Source: an uncultured Muribaculaceae bacterium (GTDB taxonomy: Bacteria > Bacteroidota > Bacteroidia > Bacteroidales > Muribaculaceae). Taken from it: a DNA stretch of 64,000 nucleotides. Of the stretch, positions 1-10,572 are shown piece after piece. A program made the position numbers and the translations under genes. The stretch is taken from the NCBI GenBank assembly GCA_910587235.1, contig CAJUKD010000013.1, forward strand, positions 10,800 through 74,799, in the 5' to 3' direction. Every line of letters starts with the position of its first letter. The first letter of the stretch is position 1. The notes under the pieces were generated by a model, which was given only the letters and a program-made list of their open reading frames with translations, searched no databases and was not told where the DNA came from.

Positions 1-399
1 TTCGCAATCCTGATAGGTATCCTGTACTATTTTGAACACACCGACCTTACGAGCCTCGCCGATGTAGGACGGCTTGCAATCACTAAAGCCAACACCGGTC
101 TGAGTTCATACGAGCTGACATTGTTCTTTTCCATATTTGTGTTCGTACAGCTGTGGAACCTCTTTAACGCCCGTGCGTTTGAAAGCGGGCATTCCGCACT
201 CGATTTGCGTAATTGCGGCGAGTTTCTGTTGATTGTGGCGCTTATCGCAGTCGGTCAGTGGCTGATAGTTACAATCGGAGGCCCCTTCTTCAGTGTCACA
301 CCCCTCAAACCCCTCGACTGGCTGATAGTCATCGCCTCCACATCCATCGTATTTTTGTTTGGAGAAATTACTAGATTGCTGACAAGACGCAAGAATTGA
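1..399 (+). CDS. Cation-transporting P-type ATPase, C-terminal fragment (calcium type)
   Basis: The frame is open from the first base, so only the last 132 residues are present and the start lies outside the window. The fragment has at least three hydrophobic segments and the LWNLFNARAF motif typical of the last membrane helices (Cation_ATPase_C) of PMCA-type calcium-translocating ATPases in Bacteroidota. It ends with a short basic tail. These pumps move calcium out of the cytoplasm using ATP through a phospho-aspartate intermediate; the catalytic domains are not visible here. A strong hairpin terminator follows 25 bp downstream. The family call is good, but ion specificity cannot be judged from the tail. 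Confidence 0.85.
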   Translation, partial: FAILIGILYYFEHTDLTSLADVGRLAITKANTGLSSYELTLFFSIFVFVQLWNLFNARAFESGHSALDLRNCGEFLLIVALIAVGQWLIVTIGGPFFSVTPLKPLDWLIVIASTSIVFLFGEITRLLTRRKN

Positions 400-423
400 A
401 TGATTAACATATAACCCCGTTTT

Positions 424-459
424 GGCGTCACCCGATAAACTCCGGTGACGCCTTTTTTT
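424..459 (+). terminator. Rho-independent terminator after the ATPase gene
   Basis: A perfect 9-bp stem (GGCGTCACC at 424-432 with GGTGACGCC at 444-452) is followed by a run of seven T. It lies just after the stop codon of the P-type ATPase. Confidence 0.9.
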
Positions 460-568
460 ATTGACTCACTCAGGATAAATCCCCGCCGATGGATTTTTTA
501 ACTTGTGTGTGACTTTTTGTTGCCCATTGTGCCGCTAATTTTGCCGATGAAACTCAGAACGGCTTTCA

Positions 569-850
569 TTGAAACAAAAAAAACAGTCGGATCCGTCATT
601 CATTATCGTTGTTCTATACGTTTTCGCTTGCTTCGGACAAGCACTCAAAGACGGAGCCGACATTAACAGGCAAATAAATAATAAATACACAGATCCTATG
701 CTTGGCATAATTCTCTGGGCAGTCATCATATTCATAATTGTGTGCTATACCTGCCCTGGCTTCATTACGGCACTGATAGTGATAAGCACATCCGTTTTTA
801 CCGCCTACGGCCTTATACTGTGGGTCGCGGAAAAAATAAGAAAACGGTAG
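569..850 (+). CDS. Hypothetical small membrane protein
   Basis: This is a 93-residue reading frame rich in hydrophobic residues. One segment lies near residues 11-24 and a long hydrophobic stretch spans about 44-85, followed by a basic end (EKIRKR). Two or three membrane helices are likely. The only upstream start available is TTG at 569, because an in-frame stop lies at 548-550. An ATG at 698 would give only 50 residues. No ribosome binding site is obvious. It sits 43 bp before the acidic coiled-coil gene on the same strand and may be co-transcribed with it. I do not recognise the family. A leftward hydrophobic frame covers part of the same DNA, so the coding call is moderate. Confidence 0.42.
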   Translation: MKQKKQSDPSFIIVVLYVFACFGQALKDGADINRQINNKYTDPMLGIILWAVIIFIIVCYTCPGFITALIVISTSVFTAYGLILWVAEKIRKR

Positions 851-893
851 ATAAAAATAAATGCAGACAAACTTATAAGAATAATCATCAGCC

Positions 894-1349
894 ATGTCAT
901 TCTGGAATTTTCTCGGCAAGTTAGCCCTATTAAATATGATCTGCAAATTGTTTTCCGGCAGATCTGAGTCTAACCGTACAACGACAGCTCAGCCGCAATA
1001 TGACTATATTCCCAATCCGGAGTATGAAGCCCGCATCGAAGAACTGGAACAAGAGATAAGAGAGTCGGAACGACGGATCGAAGAATATCAGAGAATAATC
1101 GACAGCAGCCCCTCGGCCAATTTAGAAGATTACGATGTTGATGAACTGCAGGACCGAATAGATGAACTTGAAAGCCAACTGGATGATTGCGATGTCATGT
1201 CAGACCGCTATGACCGTATTCAGGACGAAATAGACATGCTTCAGGATCGACTTGATGATATGGAAATTATTGAAGATATGTACGATGACTTGGACGACCT
1301 TCGCGAAGATCTGGATGACATGACCTTTTATAGCGATGACGACTGGTGA
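894..1349 (+). CDS. Hypothetical acidic coiled-coil protein
   Basis: The 151-residue product has a short hydrophobic N-terminus (about residues 3-20, FWNFLGKLALLNMICKLF) that could be a membrane anchor. A polar linker follows, then a long coiled coil from about residue 45 to 140. Heptad-like LxxRIxEL and LxxDLDDL patterns fill the coil, and the last third is strongly acidic, ending in DDDW. It follows the small membrane protein by 43 bp and precedes a strong hairpin on the opposite strand's tRNA. No enzyme motif is visible and I do not recognise the family. The regular heptads and absence of competing frames support a real gene. Confidence 0.68.
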   Translation: MSFWNFLGKLALLNMICKLFSGRSESNRTTTAQPQYDYIPNPEYEARIEELEQEIRESERRIEEYQRIIDSSPSANLEDYDVDELQDRIDELESQLDDCDVMSDRYDRIQDEIDMLQDRLDDMEIIEDMYDDLDDLREDLDDMTFYSDDDW

Positions 1350-1378
1350 AGCGCAGAGCCATGGCGGCTGCGGACACG

Positions 1379-1409
1379 AAAAAAGGGCCACTGAAAAGTG
1401 ACCCTTTTG
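1379..1409 (-). terminator. Terminator of tRNA-Arg(TCT)
   Basis: A long inverted repeat (AAAAGGGTCACT pairing with AGTGGCCCTTTT, one wobble) lies directly after the tRNA 3' end on the minus strand and is followed by a T6 run. On the plus strand the same hairpin can also stop transcription from the gene ending at 1349. Confidence 0.85.
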
Positions 1410-1483
1410 TGATCCGGATGCGACTCGAACGCATGACCGTCTGCTTAGAAGGCAGATGCTCTATCCAGCTGAGCTACCGGACC
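1410..1483 (-). tRNA. tRNA-Arg, anticodon TCT
   Basis: The reverse complement begins GGTCCGGTAGCTCAGCTGG and folds as a full cloverleaf. The acceptor stem is GGTCCGG/CCGGATC and the anticodon stem-loop TCTGC-CTTCTAA-GCAGA gives anticodon TCT, reading AGA. The T arm carries TTCGAGT and the discriminator base is A. The 3' CCA is not encoded, as usual in this phylum. A hairpin terminator follows at once, and a TAACTTTG -7 element lies about 40 bp upstream. Confidence 0.97.
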
Positions 1484-1524
1484 ATCATGGCGCCGCCATT
1501 GCGGCGTCTGATTTTTTTGTGATG

Positions 1525-1555
1525 CAAAGTTAACTAAACCGCGGCTATCGTGCAA
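1525..1555 (-). promoter_or_regulatory. Promoter of tRNA-Arg(TCT)
   Basis: On the minus strand a -7 element TAACTTTG (1525-1532) lies 41 bp before the tRNA. About 20 bp upstream is CTTG, one mismatch from the TTTG -33 element. A GC-rich hairpin falls in the leader between promoter and tRNA. Confidence 0.5.
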
Positions 1556-1570
1556 GTGCCGGTGCGCGAT

Positions 1571-2341
1571 TTATTCTTCCGCACCGATGCCGACAGTAAG
1601 GTCGGGGTCGATCATGATGCGGCCGCAGTATTCGCAGACGATTACTTTTTTGTGCATCTTGATTTCGATCTGGCGCTGTGGGGGGATGCGGTTGAAGCAG
1701 CCGCCGCAGGCGTTGCGGTCGACGGCTACTATGCCGAGTCCGTTGCGCGCATTTTTACGGATGCGTTTGAATGCCTGAAGCGTCCGTTCGTCGACAAATG
1801 CCTCAAGCGCTTTTGAGCGTGCTATGAGATTTTCTTCTTCCTGACGCGTTTCGCTGATGATGTTGTCGAGGTCGGCTTTCTTCTCGCCGAGGATATGGAG
1901 CTGGTCGGCTATTTTTTCTTCGGTTGCCTTGATTTCGTTCTCGCGGGCTTCAATGGTGCGGCCGAGGTCGCCTATGATTTTTTCGGCGAGGGTTATCTGA
2001 AGGCTTTCGTATTCGATTTCCTTGGTCAGGTTGTCGAATTCGTGGTTGTTGCGCACGTTGTCGAGCTGCTCTTTGTAGCGGGCGATAAGCATCTGTTTGT
2101 TCTCGATCTTGTTGCCTTGTGCTACGCGCTGGGCATTGAGATCCTCGATTTCGTGACGGTAGTTTTCGATGCGGGTATTGAGTCCGGCGAGGGTGTCCTC
2201 AAGATCTTTCACTTCGTTGGGAAGTTCGCCGCGGATGTTGCGGATGCGGTCTATTTCGGACAGGATGGTCTGAAGTTCGTAGAGCTTTTTGAGGCGTTCC
2301 TCAACGGAGAGGGGAGCCTCTGTTTTCTTTTCTGTTGCCAT
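1571..2341 (-). CDS. Zinc-ribbon coiled-coil protein (COG1579 family)
   Basis: The 256-residue protein is a long coiled coil over about residues 15-185. A C-terminal zinc ribbon has two CxxC knuckles, at about residues 212/215 (CGGC) and 236/239 (CEYC). This matches the COG1579 C4-type zinc-ribbon family, which includes HP0958 and CdsZ, proteins described as chaperone-like or RNA-binding. The exact role in Bacteroidota is not established. The start lies 4 bp after the stop of the Nif3-like gene, so the two are translationally close and probably share a transcript with aspS. Length is normal for the family. Confidence 0.88.
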   Translation of the reverse strand: MATEKKTEAPLSVEERLKKLYELQTILSEIDRIRNIRGELPNEVKDLEDTLAGLNTRIENYRHEIEDLNAQRVAQGNKIENKQMLIARYKEQLDNVRNNHEFDNLTKEIEYESLQITLAEKIIGDLGRTIEARENEIKATEEKIADQLHILGEKKADLDNIISETRQEEENLIARSKALEAFVDERTLQAFKRIRKNARNGLGIVAVDRNACGGCFNRIPPQRQIEIKMHKKVIVCEYCGRIMIDPDLTVGIGAEE

Positions 2342-2345
2342 TTTT

Positions 2346-3458
2346 TTACAGATATTTTACCGGATTTTTGTCTGTTTCGGAGTAATAGACTGCAAAGTTA
2401 GGAAATTTTTTTGTAAGAACGTGATAAAAAATGTCTTTTGCGCAGTTTTCGGTTTCATAATGACCGGCATCGACCACAACGATATCGTCGGCATAGGTGC
2501 CGAAGTCGTGGTATCGTATGTCGGCGCTGACATATACCTGTGCTCCGAATCCTATCGCTGCAGGAATGAATTCACCGCCGGAACCTCCGCAGCATGCTAT
2601 GCGCCGCACGGTGGCGTCGGGATCGGGCAGGGCGGAATGGCGGATGCAGCCACAGCCGAATGTGGCCTTGACGTGGTCCAGAAACGCACGCATTGTCATA
2701 GGCTCATTCATAAGGGCATAGACGCCAAGACCCTGTCGGGCGTGTGCGGCCGGTGCCAGTGCGGTGGCTTCAATGCTGATCCTGTGGCCGTCGGGGCTGT
2801 CGGCGAGGAGGTCGGTCAGCCTGCGTCGGTTTTGCCGTGACATGACAGCCTCGATGCGGGTCATCGGACGATTGATTGTTATGCATTCCGGTATGTCGCC
2901 GAAACCGTCGCCCTCAGGGAGTGCTGTGTGAAGTGTGCTTGCGCTGATGTCGTAGCGGGAGAGGACGGCATCGCTTCCCGGTTCGGGTTGTGTGCCGAGG
3001 TCGAAGATCAGCATACGCACATGGTCCGCCATGTCGGGCGGAACGGTCACGCTCACCCGTTCCTGCTTTTCGTCGGCTGGGTCGAGAGCCTCGACAGGTG
3101 TGGCTCCGAGCATCGATGCCATTGTGTAGGAGATGCCTCCTTCGGCGCTGTCGAGGGAGGTGTGGCTTGAATATACGGCGATGTCCGCACGGATGGCGGC
3201 GGCAACCGCACGCTGTACGGGGTTGTCGCCGGTCAGCGATTTAAGCCCTTTGAATATCAGCGGGTGGTGCGATACAATCAGATTGCACCCTCGGCGGGCT
3301 GCTTCGGCAATAACATCCGTATTGACATCGACTGCCAGAAGAACTCCCGTGCAGGTGGCGCTGCGGTCGCCCGTCTGCAGGCCGGTATTGTCCCATCCGG
3401 CCTGCAGGTGTGGCGGCGCTATGGATTCAATAGCCTTTATTACTTCGGCTATCAGCAT
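2346..3458 (-). CDS. Nif3-like dinuclear metal centre protein
   Basis: The 370-residue protein carries the family's metal-binding motifs. HHP occurs in VSHHPLIFKG, H and D in SSHTSLDSAEGG, and the C-terminal GHYETE contributes the last ligands. The length and the middle insert (about residues 125-230) fit the longer YqfO-type members, in which a CutA-like domain is inserted between the two halves of the Nif3 fold. Family members form hexameric toroids with two metal ions per site. A GTP cyclohydrolase I type 2 name is often transferred, but function is unproven. It lies 7 bp downstream of aspS and 4 bp upstream of the zinc-ribbon gene. Pairing of the Nif3-like and zinc-ribbon genes is common in Bacteroidota. 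Confidence 0.92.
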   Translation of the reverse strand: MLIAEVIKAIESIAPPHLQAGWDNTGLQTGDRSATCTGVLLAVDVNTDVIAEAARRGCNLIVSHHPLIFKGLKSLTGDNPVQRAVAAAIRADIAVYSSHTSLDSAEGGISYTMASMLGATPVEALDPADEKQERVSVTVPPDMADHVRMLIFDLGTQPEPGSDAVLSRYDISASTLHTALPEGDGFGDIPECITINRPMTRIEAVMSRQNRRRLTDLLADSPDGHRISIEATALAPAAHARQGLGVYALMNEPMTMRAFLDHVKATFGCGCIRHSALPDPDATVRRIACCGGSGGEFIPAAIGFGAQVYVSADIRYHDFGTYADDIVVVDAGHYETENCAKDIFYHVLTKKFPNFAVYYSETDKNPVKYL

Positions 3459-3465
3459 ATCGTTT

Positions 3466-5226
<1,761 letters not shown>

Positions 5227-5274
5227 TATGTGTATGTTGTTTGGTTTATTGTCGGTAAGTTTTTCTTCAACCGA

Positions 5275-5306
5275 CAAAGGTACGAAACAATCGCAGAAAA
5301 GTCAAA
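5275..5306 (-). promoter_or_regulatory. Promoter of aspS
   Basis: On the minus strand TTTG (5303-5306), 20 bp spacing and TACCTTTG (5275-5282) match the Bacteroidota housekeeping promoter exactly. The leader is about 45 nt, and the element fixes the aspS start at 5226. Confidence 0.78.
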
Positions 5307-5307
5307 T

Positions 5308-6216
5308 TTATGTTTTTTGTCTTCTGAATTGGAGCGGACTACAACCTACGGCGTCGCGGAAGTATTTACAGAAGAAAGAAGGATTCGGAAAGTGCAGTTC
5401 ATCGGCAATCCGGCGTACGGAGTACATGCCGGACAGGAGCATGGCTTTGGCATCAAGGATTATGTAGTCGCTGATTATATCGGCAGGATAACGGCCGCTG
5501 ATGTCTTTTACAACTTTCCCAAGATATTTGCTTGTGACGCAGCATCTGTCGGCATAGAACTTTAGGCCTCTATGTTGTTTGTAGTTGATGCTTACTTCAT
5601 CCAGAAAGCGTCGGTATAGTTGTACCGCTCTGCTATCCTTTCCGTCTGGCTTTGATTTTGCGGATGGCAGGGAGCTTGCAACAAGCGCAATCATTGTTTG
5701 GATGCTTGAATAGAAAGCTTCGGAACGCATTTCAAAGTCAGGTTCTATCTGCCATTGTCGGAGCATGCGGCATAAGCTTGCGAGGGGTGCCCTGAAAGAT
5801 TCGCGAAGGCTGCGCTGTAAAGGATGGATGCCTATGGCGATCATGAACTTGCCCGTGTCTGACGATATGTACTTTTCGATGCTGCTGGAATCGCTGACGC
5901 AGAAAATCACAGTCCGGCAATCTGCGGAAAAAGAGAGCGCTGAGATAATTGTCCCTCTCAGGCACATGAATATATCTCCGGAGGAGAGCGTGTAATCCCT
6001 CAGGTTTGCAGATATTCCGATTTCTCCCTGATGGCAATATATGCCGACAGCGAAATGTAGTTTTGCCGGAAGGCGACCGAACATGTCAGATGGGAACCGC
6101 TTTACGGAGTTGTCTGAATCCAGGTTGTCGTATATGTTTATTGATTCGTTTATTGCCCGGATGCCGCTTCCGGACGGCATCATGGAAAACAGGAAATCGG
6201 ATATGATATTATCCAT
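5308..6216 (-). CDS. AraC-family transcriptional regulator
   Basis: The 302-residue protein has a C-terminal double helix-turn-helix (about residues 205-302). It includes KYLGKVVKDISGRYPADII and the closing RRIADELHFPNPSFFCKYFRD, diagnostic of AraC/XylS regulators. The N-terminal half resembles a cupin-like sensing domain with the LSSGDIFMC pattern, but the ligand is unknown. The ATG at 6216 is chosen over a TTG at 6237, because a -7 element TATTTTTG lies at 6235-6242. It is transcribed divergently from the RND efflux operon, so it is probably that operon's local regulator (inference). Confidence 0.9.
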   Translation of the reverse strand: MDNIISDFLFSMMPSGSGIRAINESINIYDNLDSDNSVKRFPSDMFGRLPAKLHFAVGIYCHQGEIGISANLRDYTLSSGDIFMCLRGTIISALSFSADCRTVIFCVSDSSSIEKYISSDTGKFMIAIGIHPLQRSLRESFRAPLASLCRMLRQWQIEPDFEMRSEAFYSSIQTMIALVASSLPSAKSKPDGKDSRAVQLYRRFLDEVSINYKQHRGLKFYADRCCVTSKYLGKVVKDISGRYPADIISDYIILDAKAMLLSGMYSVRRIADELHFPNPSFFCKYFRDAVGCSPLQFRRQKT

Positions 6217-6234
6217 AGCTATCGTATTTGAGTG

Positions 6235-6242
6235 CAAAAATA
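6235..6242 (-). promoter_or_regulatory. -7 element of the AraC regulator gene
   Basis: TATTTTTG on the minus strand, 19 bp before the ATG at 6216. I see no good -33 element. It lies in the divergent intergenic region with the efflux operon. Confidence 0.38.
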
Positions 6243-6381
6243 CGTATAAAAAAGCATATTATCCTGTTTTAATCTCTCGCAATCGTGCTTTTGGCGAAAA
6301 ATAGAACATAAGATGCGTAACATTGGTAATGTGTAGCTCTTGATGTTTTAAGAAATTTGCATCGGAAAAAATTATCGAATT

Positions 6382-7425
6382 ATGAATCGTTACATGTCAA
6401 TACTGATTGTCGGTGCGGTGGCGTTTATAAGCTCTTGTGCCGACAGCGAATCAATGGATCAGGGCTGTCGCAGCGTTGTTACCACTCGACCCTGCGTGGG
6501 TAATATGGATGAATTAAAGGTATTTTCGGGTGTGGTGCGAGAGAAAGCCGGTATAAACTTGGGCTTTAAGACTCCGGGCCAGCTGGAATACATATATGTG
6601 AGGGAAGGTGATTATGTCAGCCGCGGACAACTGTTGGCCCGCCTTGATGATAGCGACTACCGTCTTGGTGTCGAAGCGGCAGAAGCACAGTATGATCAAT
6701 TGAATAATGAACTGCAGAGGATGAGGGTGCTTTTCGAGTCAAAAAATATTTCGGCAAACGATTATGAAAAAGCTGAGTACGGCTTGAAACAGCTCGCAGT
6801 CCAGTTGCAGAACAGCCGGAATAAGGTTGAATACACTGCATTGACCTCTCCTGCTGACGGCTATATAGAAAGTGTGAATTTCGAGGTGGCGGAAATGGTG
6901 GATGCCGGGACTCCGGTATTCAAGCTTATCACCTCCGGCCCGGTTAAAGTTGAACTCGGTGTTCCGCATTCACTTTATGAACGACGCGCTCATATTAAAG
7001 ACATAACAATACGCAGTGCAGGGCAAGAGATACATGCCGAAATGATGAGTATGCTTCCGAAACCTGACGCGACCCATTTGCATAAGACGCTCCTGTCGGC
7101 AGATAGTCCTGTGTTAAGTCCGGGAAAAAATGTTGAGGTAGTATTTCGTATGGCCGGAGAGGAATCGGATGTCGTAATGGTTCCGGCGGGAGCTGTAGTG
7201 AACAAAGAGGGACGGACGTGGGTCTGGGTTCTTTCTTCGGACTCTACTGTATGCCGCAGGGAGGTGTCGTTAGGCGATAATCCTGTAGCAGGAAAAATTG
7301 TGGTGGAAAGCGGACTTGACGGTAGTGAAGAAATTGTGCGTGCCGGGGCCAATTCGTTGGACGACGGTGAGAAAGTAATAGTGGTTGAACCTGTAAGCAG
7401 TACTAATATAGGAGGGTTGATCTGA
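6382..7425 (+). CDS. RND efflux periplasmic adaptor (membrane fusion protein)
   Basis: The 347-residue product is the periplasmic link of a tripartite efflux pump. A lipoprotein signal ends at Cys19 (ISSC). The barrel-sandwich hybrid domain is seen in GYIESVNFEVAEMVDAGTPV and its partner VREGDYVSRGQLLARLDDSDY, flanking a helical hairpin at about residues 92-145. A beta-barrel and membrane-proximal domain follow. It is the first gene of a three-gene operon and overlaps the pump gene by one base (TGATG). The divergent AraC regulator probably controls the operon. The substrate cannot be read from sequence. Length is normal for AcrA-like adaptors. Confidence 0.93.
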   Translation: MNRYMSILIVGAVAFISSCADSESMDQGCRSVVTTRPCVGNMDELKVFSGVVREKAGINLGFKTPGQLEYIYVREGDYVSRGQLLARLDDSDYRLGVEAAEAQYDQLNNELQRMRVLFESKNISANDYEKAEYGLKQLAVQLQNSRNKVEYTALTSPADGYIESVNFEVAEMVDAGTPVFKLITSGPVKVELGVPHSLYERRAHIKDITIRSAGQEIHAEMMSMLPKPDATHLHKTLLSADSPVLSPGKNVEVVFRMAGEESDVVMVPAGAVVNKEGRTWVWVLSSDSTVCRREVSLGDNPVAGKIVVESGLDGSEEIVRAGANSLDDGEKVIVVEPVSSTNIGGLI

Positions 7426-10400
7426 TGTGGTTGCAGAAATTCACGGAATATTTTGTAAACAGGCCTACGATATTCTGGAGTTTGATGGCCGCTATAATCA
7501 TAGCCGGCATCATATCATTCTCCATGATGCCGAAATTGGAGGACCCTGCTATATGTGCCAAACAGGCCAATGTGGTTGCCATCTATCCCGGTGCCTCAGC
7601 TCATGAAGTTGAGCTGAAACTTGTAAAGCCGGTCGAAGACAGGCTGCGGACCTTGCCGGATGTCAAGGAAATACGTTCCGAAGTGTCAGCCGGAATGGCT
7701 ATAATCACAGTGGAGTTCGAGATGACCGTGCTCAACGAAGAACTCGAACAGCATTTCGATCTGCTTCGCCGCAAGACTACGGAGGCTAAGCTGACGCTTC
7801 CTGCCGGAGCTATGGATCTGATCGTTGTCGACGATATGATGGATACATACGGGATTTTTTATGCTTTAAAGTTCGATGGCTACAGTTATTCCGAGGCAGA
7901 CAGATATGCGCAACATCTGCGTAATGCGCTGTTGGCTGTTCCGGGAGTTAAACGTGTAAACATTGCGGGTGGACGCACGGAGCAGATAGATGTGATTCTG
8001 TCGAAGGACAAGCTCGCCCGTAACGGTTTTATCCCGTCGCAGATAATGATTCAGATGCAGAACCAGGGAAAGGTTGCCGACGCGGGAAAGATCGATGTCG
8101 ACGGCCGGCGCGTGAGTCTTCGCGTGAGTGATGGCCTGACCGATGAGTCGGATGTTGCCGACATGCTCATAAAAGATGCCTCAGGGCGTCCTGTGCGTCT
8201 GGGTGATATAGCGGAAGTCCGTCGTGCATACAAGGAACCGCAGACCGGAGCTTTCTTTGTCGATGGCGAAGCGGCCCTGGCAATATGCGTGGCGCTTGAA
8301 GATAACGTGGTTGTGCCGGACGTAGGTAAGATTGTGGATAAGAAGGTAAATGCAATGATTGCCGAAATGCCTGTCGGTTTCAGCATGGAGAAGATATTTT
8401 TCCAGCCCGATAAAGTGGATTCGGCGATCAGTATTTTCCTTGTCAATCTTCTGGAATCGGTGCTGATTGTAATAATCGTTCTTGTTTTTGCGATGGGCTT
8501 TAGAGCCGGCGTTATTATCGGTCTGGGGCTTGTGCTGACCATTGCCGCCTCATTCCCGATTTTGTTGACTCTCGGCACGACTCTCCAGCGCATATCGCTC
8601 GGAGCTTTTATAATAGCTATGGGCATGCTTGTGGATAATTCCATCGTTATTATGGATGGTATCCTTGTCGATAAGAAACAAGGCTTGCCAATGAAAGAAT
8701 ATCTCTATGGAATAGGCCGCAGGACCGCATGGCCGCTGCTTGGCGCCACTGTTATAGCAGTGGCAACATTCCTTAGCCCCTACCTGTCGCCTGACACGGC
8801 GGGAGAATACTGTCGTGATCTTTTTCTGGTATTGTGCGTCAGTCTGTTGATGAGTTGGCTGTTGGCCTTGGTGCAAGTGCCGATGTGTGCCGGATCATGG
8901 CTTCCGAAAAATAGTGCCGGGCCGGAAAAAGAAAGCCGGGTATACGGTTCGCGCATACACAGAGCCGTAGGCAAATCTTTGTCTTTTATGATAGATTGGC
9001 GTAAAACGACTATAATAAGCAGCATTCTTGTCCTTGTGGCTGTTATATTTTCCGCTACAAAAGTGAAAAACCTGTTTTTTCCCGATTTTGATTATAACCA
9101 GTTTATAATTGAATATACAATGCCGCCCCAGACTTCGCCGGATTGTGTCCGTGCTGATCTGATGGAAATTATGGCAAGCCTTGATTCTATTCCCGAGGTC
9201 AAGCGCGTGGCCATGTCTATGGGTTCGGCTCCGGCTCATTATTGCCTTGTCAGGCCTATGACCAACGGTGGCGACAATTATGGTGAACTTATGGTGGATT
9301 GTGCGGATTTCAAGACCGTGAACGCTCTGATAAAGGATATCAAACCGAAGCTCAGACAGCAATATCCTGATGCTTATATACGCTTCCGTAAGTATAACTT
9401 TTCGGTCGCTACGTCGCATCCTGTCGAGGTGCGTTTTTACGGTCCCGATCCGGCTGAACTGAAGCGGCTTGCCAAAGAAGCCGGGGAGATAATGAAACGT
9501 AGTTCATATATTGACCGTTATTCTGTGCGTGACAACTGGCAGGCTATGGGCAAGCGTTATGTCGCTGATTTTGAACAAGCCGATGCTTTGAAAGCCGGAC
9601 TTAGCCGGGGGAATGTGGCCGATGCCATGCTCGCCGCTACCGACGGACTCCCTGTAGGAGTGGTGAATGATGATGACAATATGCTTGTGGTTAATCTGAA
9701 AGTGCGGAATGAAGATGGCTCAATGATTGATGATATAAACGATATTCCGGTCTGGTCGATGATGAATGTCAGCTTTGATCCCGAGAAAATTCCGGATATT
9801 ATGAGCGGAGCCGCATCAGTGGATGACTTGCGTGACAATATGTTCGTAGCTCTGCCGATGTCATGTGTGACAAAAAATGTGCGAGTCGACTGGGAAGAGC
9901 CTTTTGTTTTTCGTGTAAATGGAGTCCGCTCGATAGAGGTGGAAGCAGATCCGAATACAGACATATATGAGGGAACGGTTGCAAAAGCCGTATCCGATAT
10001 CGAGGATGACATAAAATCCATCCGGCTCCCTGCGGGATATACTATGGAGTTGGCCGGAGAGACCAAAGTACAGTTCGATGCAACAGGAAACATAATCAGA
10101 TATCTGCCGATTACTATTTTTATAATATTGGGCATACTGTTGCTGTTGTTTGGCCGTTGGAAGCTGGTGTTGCTTATTCTTACATGTTTGCCATTTGTGT
10201 TTTTGGGGATAATACCGGCGCTTCTTGTATTCCGGCAGCCATTTACATTCATGGCCATAATAGGACTTATGGGGCTTATTGGCATGATGGTGAAAAACGG
10301 AATAGTGCTTGTCGATGAGATAAACCGCCTTCAGCGGGAAGAGAACAAGACGCCCTATGAGTCAGTCATAACAGCCACGGTTTCCCGTGTCCGGCCTGTA

Positions 10401-10568
10401 ATAATGGCTTCTCTTACGACAATACTCGGTATGGCTCCCTTGATTGCCGATCCAATGTATGGTTCTATGGCAATCTGTATAATGGCCGGCCTGACTATGG
10501 GAACGGTGATAACGTTGCTGTTGCTGCCGGTATTCTATTCAGCATTTTTTAATGTCAAAAAACAGTAA
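7425..10568 (+). CDS. RND efflux pump permease (AcrB/MexB-like)
   Basis: The 1047-residue inner membrane proton-driven pump has the standard 12-helix RND layout. One helix lies near the N-terminus, and two large periplasmic loops lie about at residues 35-335 and 560-870. The helix 4 motif AMGMLVDNSIVIMDG carries the proton-relay aspartate, and MVKNGIVLVDEINR marks the second half. The HAE1-type second aspartate next to it is replaced by Asn, as in many multidrug RND homologues of Bacteroidota. It shares a TGATG junction with the adaptor and overlaps the outer membrane gene region. Drug, bile or dye export is likely, but the substrate is unknown. Confidence 0.95.
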   Translation: MWLQKFTEYFVNRPTIFWSLMAAIIIAGIISFSMMPKLEDPAICAKQANVVAIYPGASAHEVELKLVKPVEDRLRTLPDVKEIRSEVSAGMAIITVEFEMTVLNEELEQHFDLLRRKTTEAKLTLPAGAMDLIVVDDMMDTYGIFYALKFDGYSYSEADRYAQHLRNALLAVPGVKRVNIAGGRTEQIDVILSKDKLARNGFIPSQIMIQMQNQGKVADAGKIDVDGRRVSLRVSDGLTDESDVADMLIKDASGRPVRLGDIAEVRRAYKEPQTGAFFVDGEAALAICVALEDNVVVPDVGKIVDKKVNAMIAEMPVGFSMEKIFFQPDKVDSAISIFLVNLLESVLIVIIVLVFAMGFRAGVIIGLGLVLTIAASFPILLTLGTTLQRISLGAFIIAMGMLVDNSIVIMDGILVDKKQGLPMKEYLYGIGRRTAWPLLGATVIAVATFLSPYLSPDTAGEYCRDLFLVLCVSLLMSWLLALVQVPMCAGSWLPKNSAGPEKESRVYGSRIHRAVGKSLSFMIDWRKTTIISSILVLVAVIFSATKVKNLFFPDFDYNQFIIEYTMPPQTSPDCVRADLMEIMASLDSIPEVKRVAMSMGSAPAHYCLVRPMTNGGDNYGELMVDCADFKTVNALIKDIKPKLRQQYPDAYIRFRKYNFSVATSHPVEVRFYGPDPAELKRLAKEAGEIMKRSSYIDRYSVRDNWQAMGKRYVADFEQADALKAGLSRGNVADAMLAATDGLPVGVVNDDDNMLVVNLKVRNEDGSMIDDINDIPVWSMMNVSFDPEKIPDIMSGAASVDDLRDNMFVALPMSCVTKNVRVDWEEPFVFRVNGVRSIEVEADPNTDIYEGTVAKAVSDIEDDIKSIRLPAGYTMELAGETKVQFDATGNIIRYLPITIFIILGILLLLFGRWKLVLLILTCLPFVFLGIIPALLVFRQPFTFMAIIGLMGLIGMMVKNGIVLVDEINRLQREENKTPYESVITATVSRVRPVIMASLTTILGMAPLIADPMYGSMAICIMAGLTMGTVITLLLLPVFYSAFFNVKKQ

Positions 10569-10572
10569 AACG

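Noticed and set aside
535..735. 66-residue leftward frame with signal-like start
   Set aside because: It overlaps the plus-strand membrane protein, has no recognisable family, and its hydrophobic stretch mirrors that gene; the evidence is too weak to list.
1491..1519. GC-rich hairpin followed by T-run on the plus strand
   Set aside because: It lies in the leader of the leftward tRNA with no plus-strand gene ending nearby; a terminator role cannot be supported.
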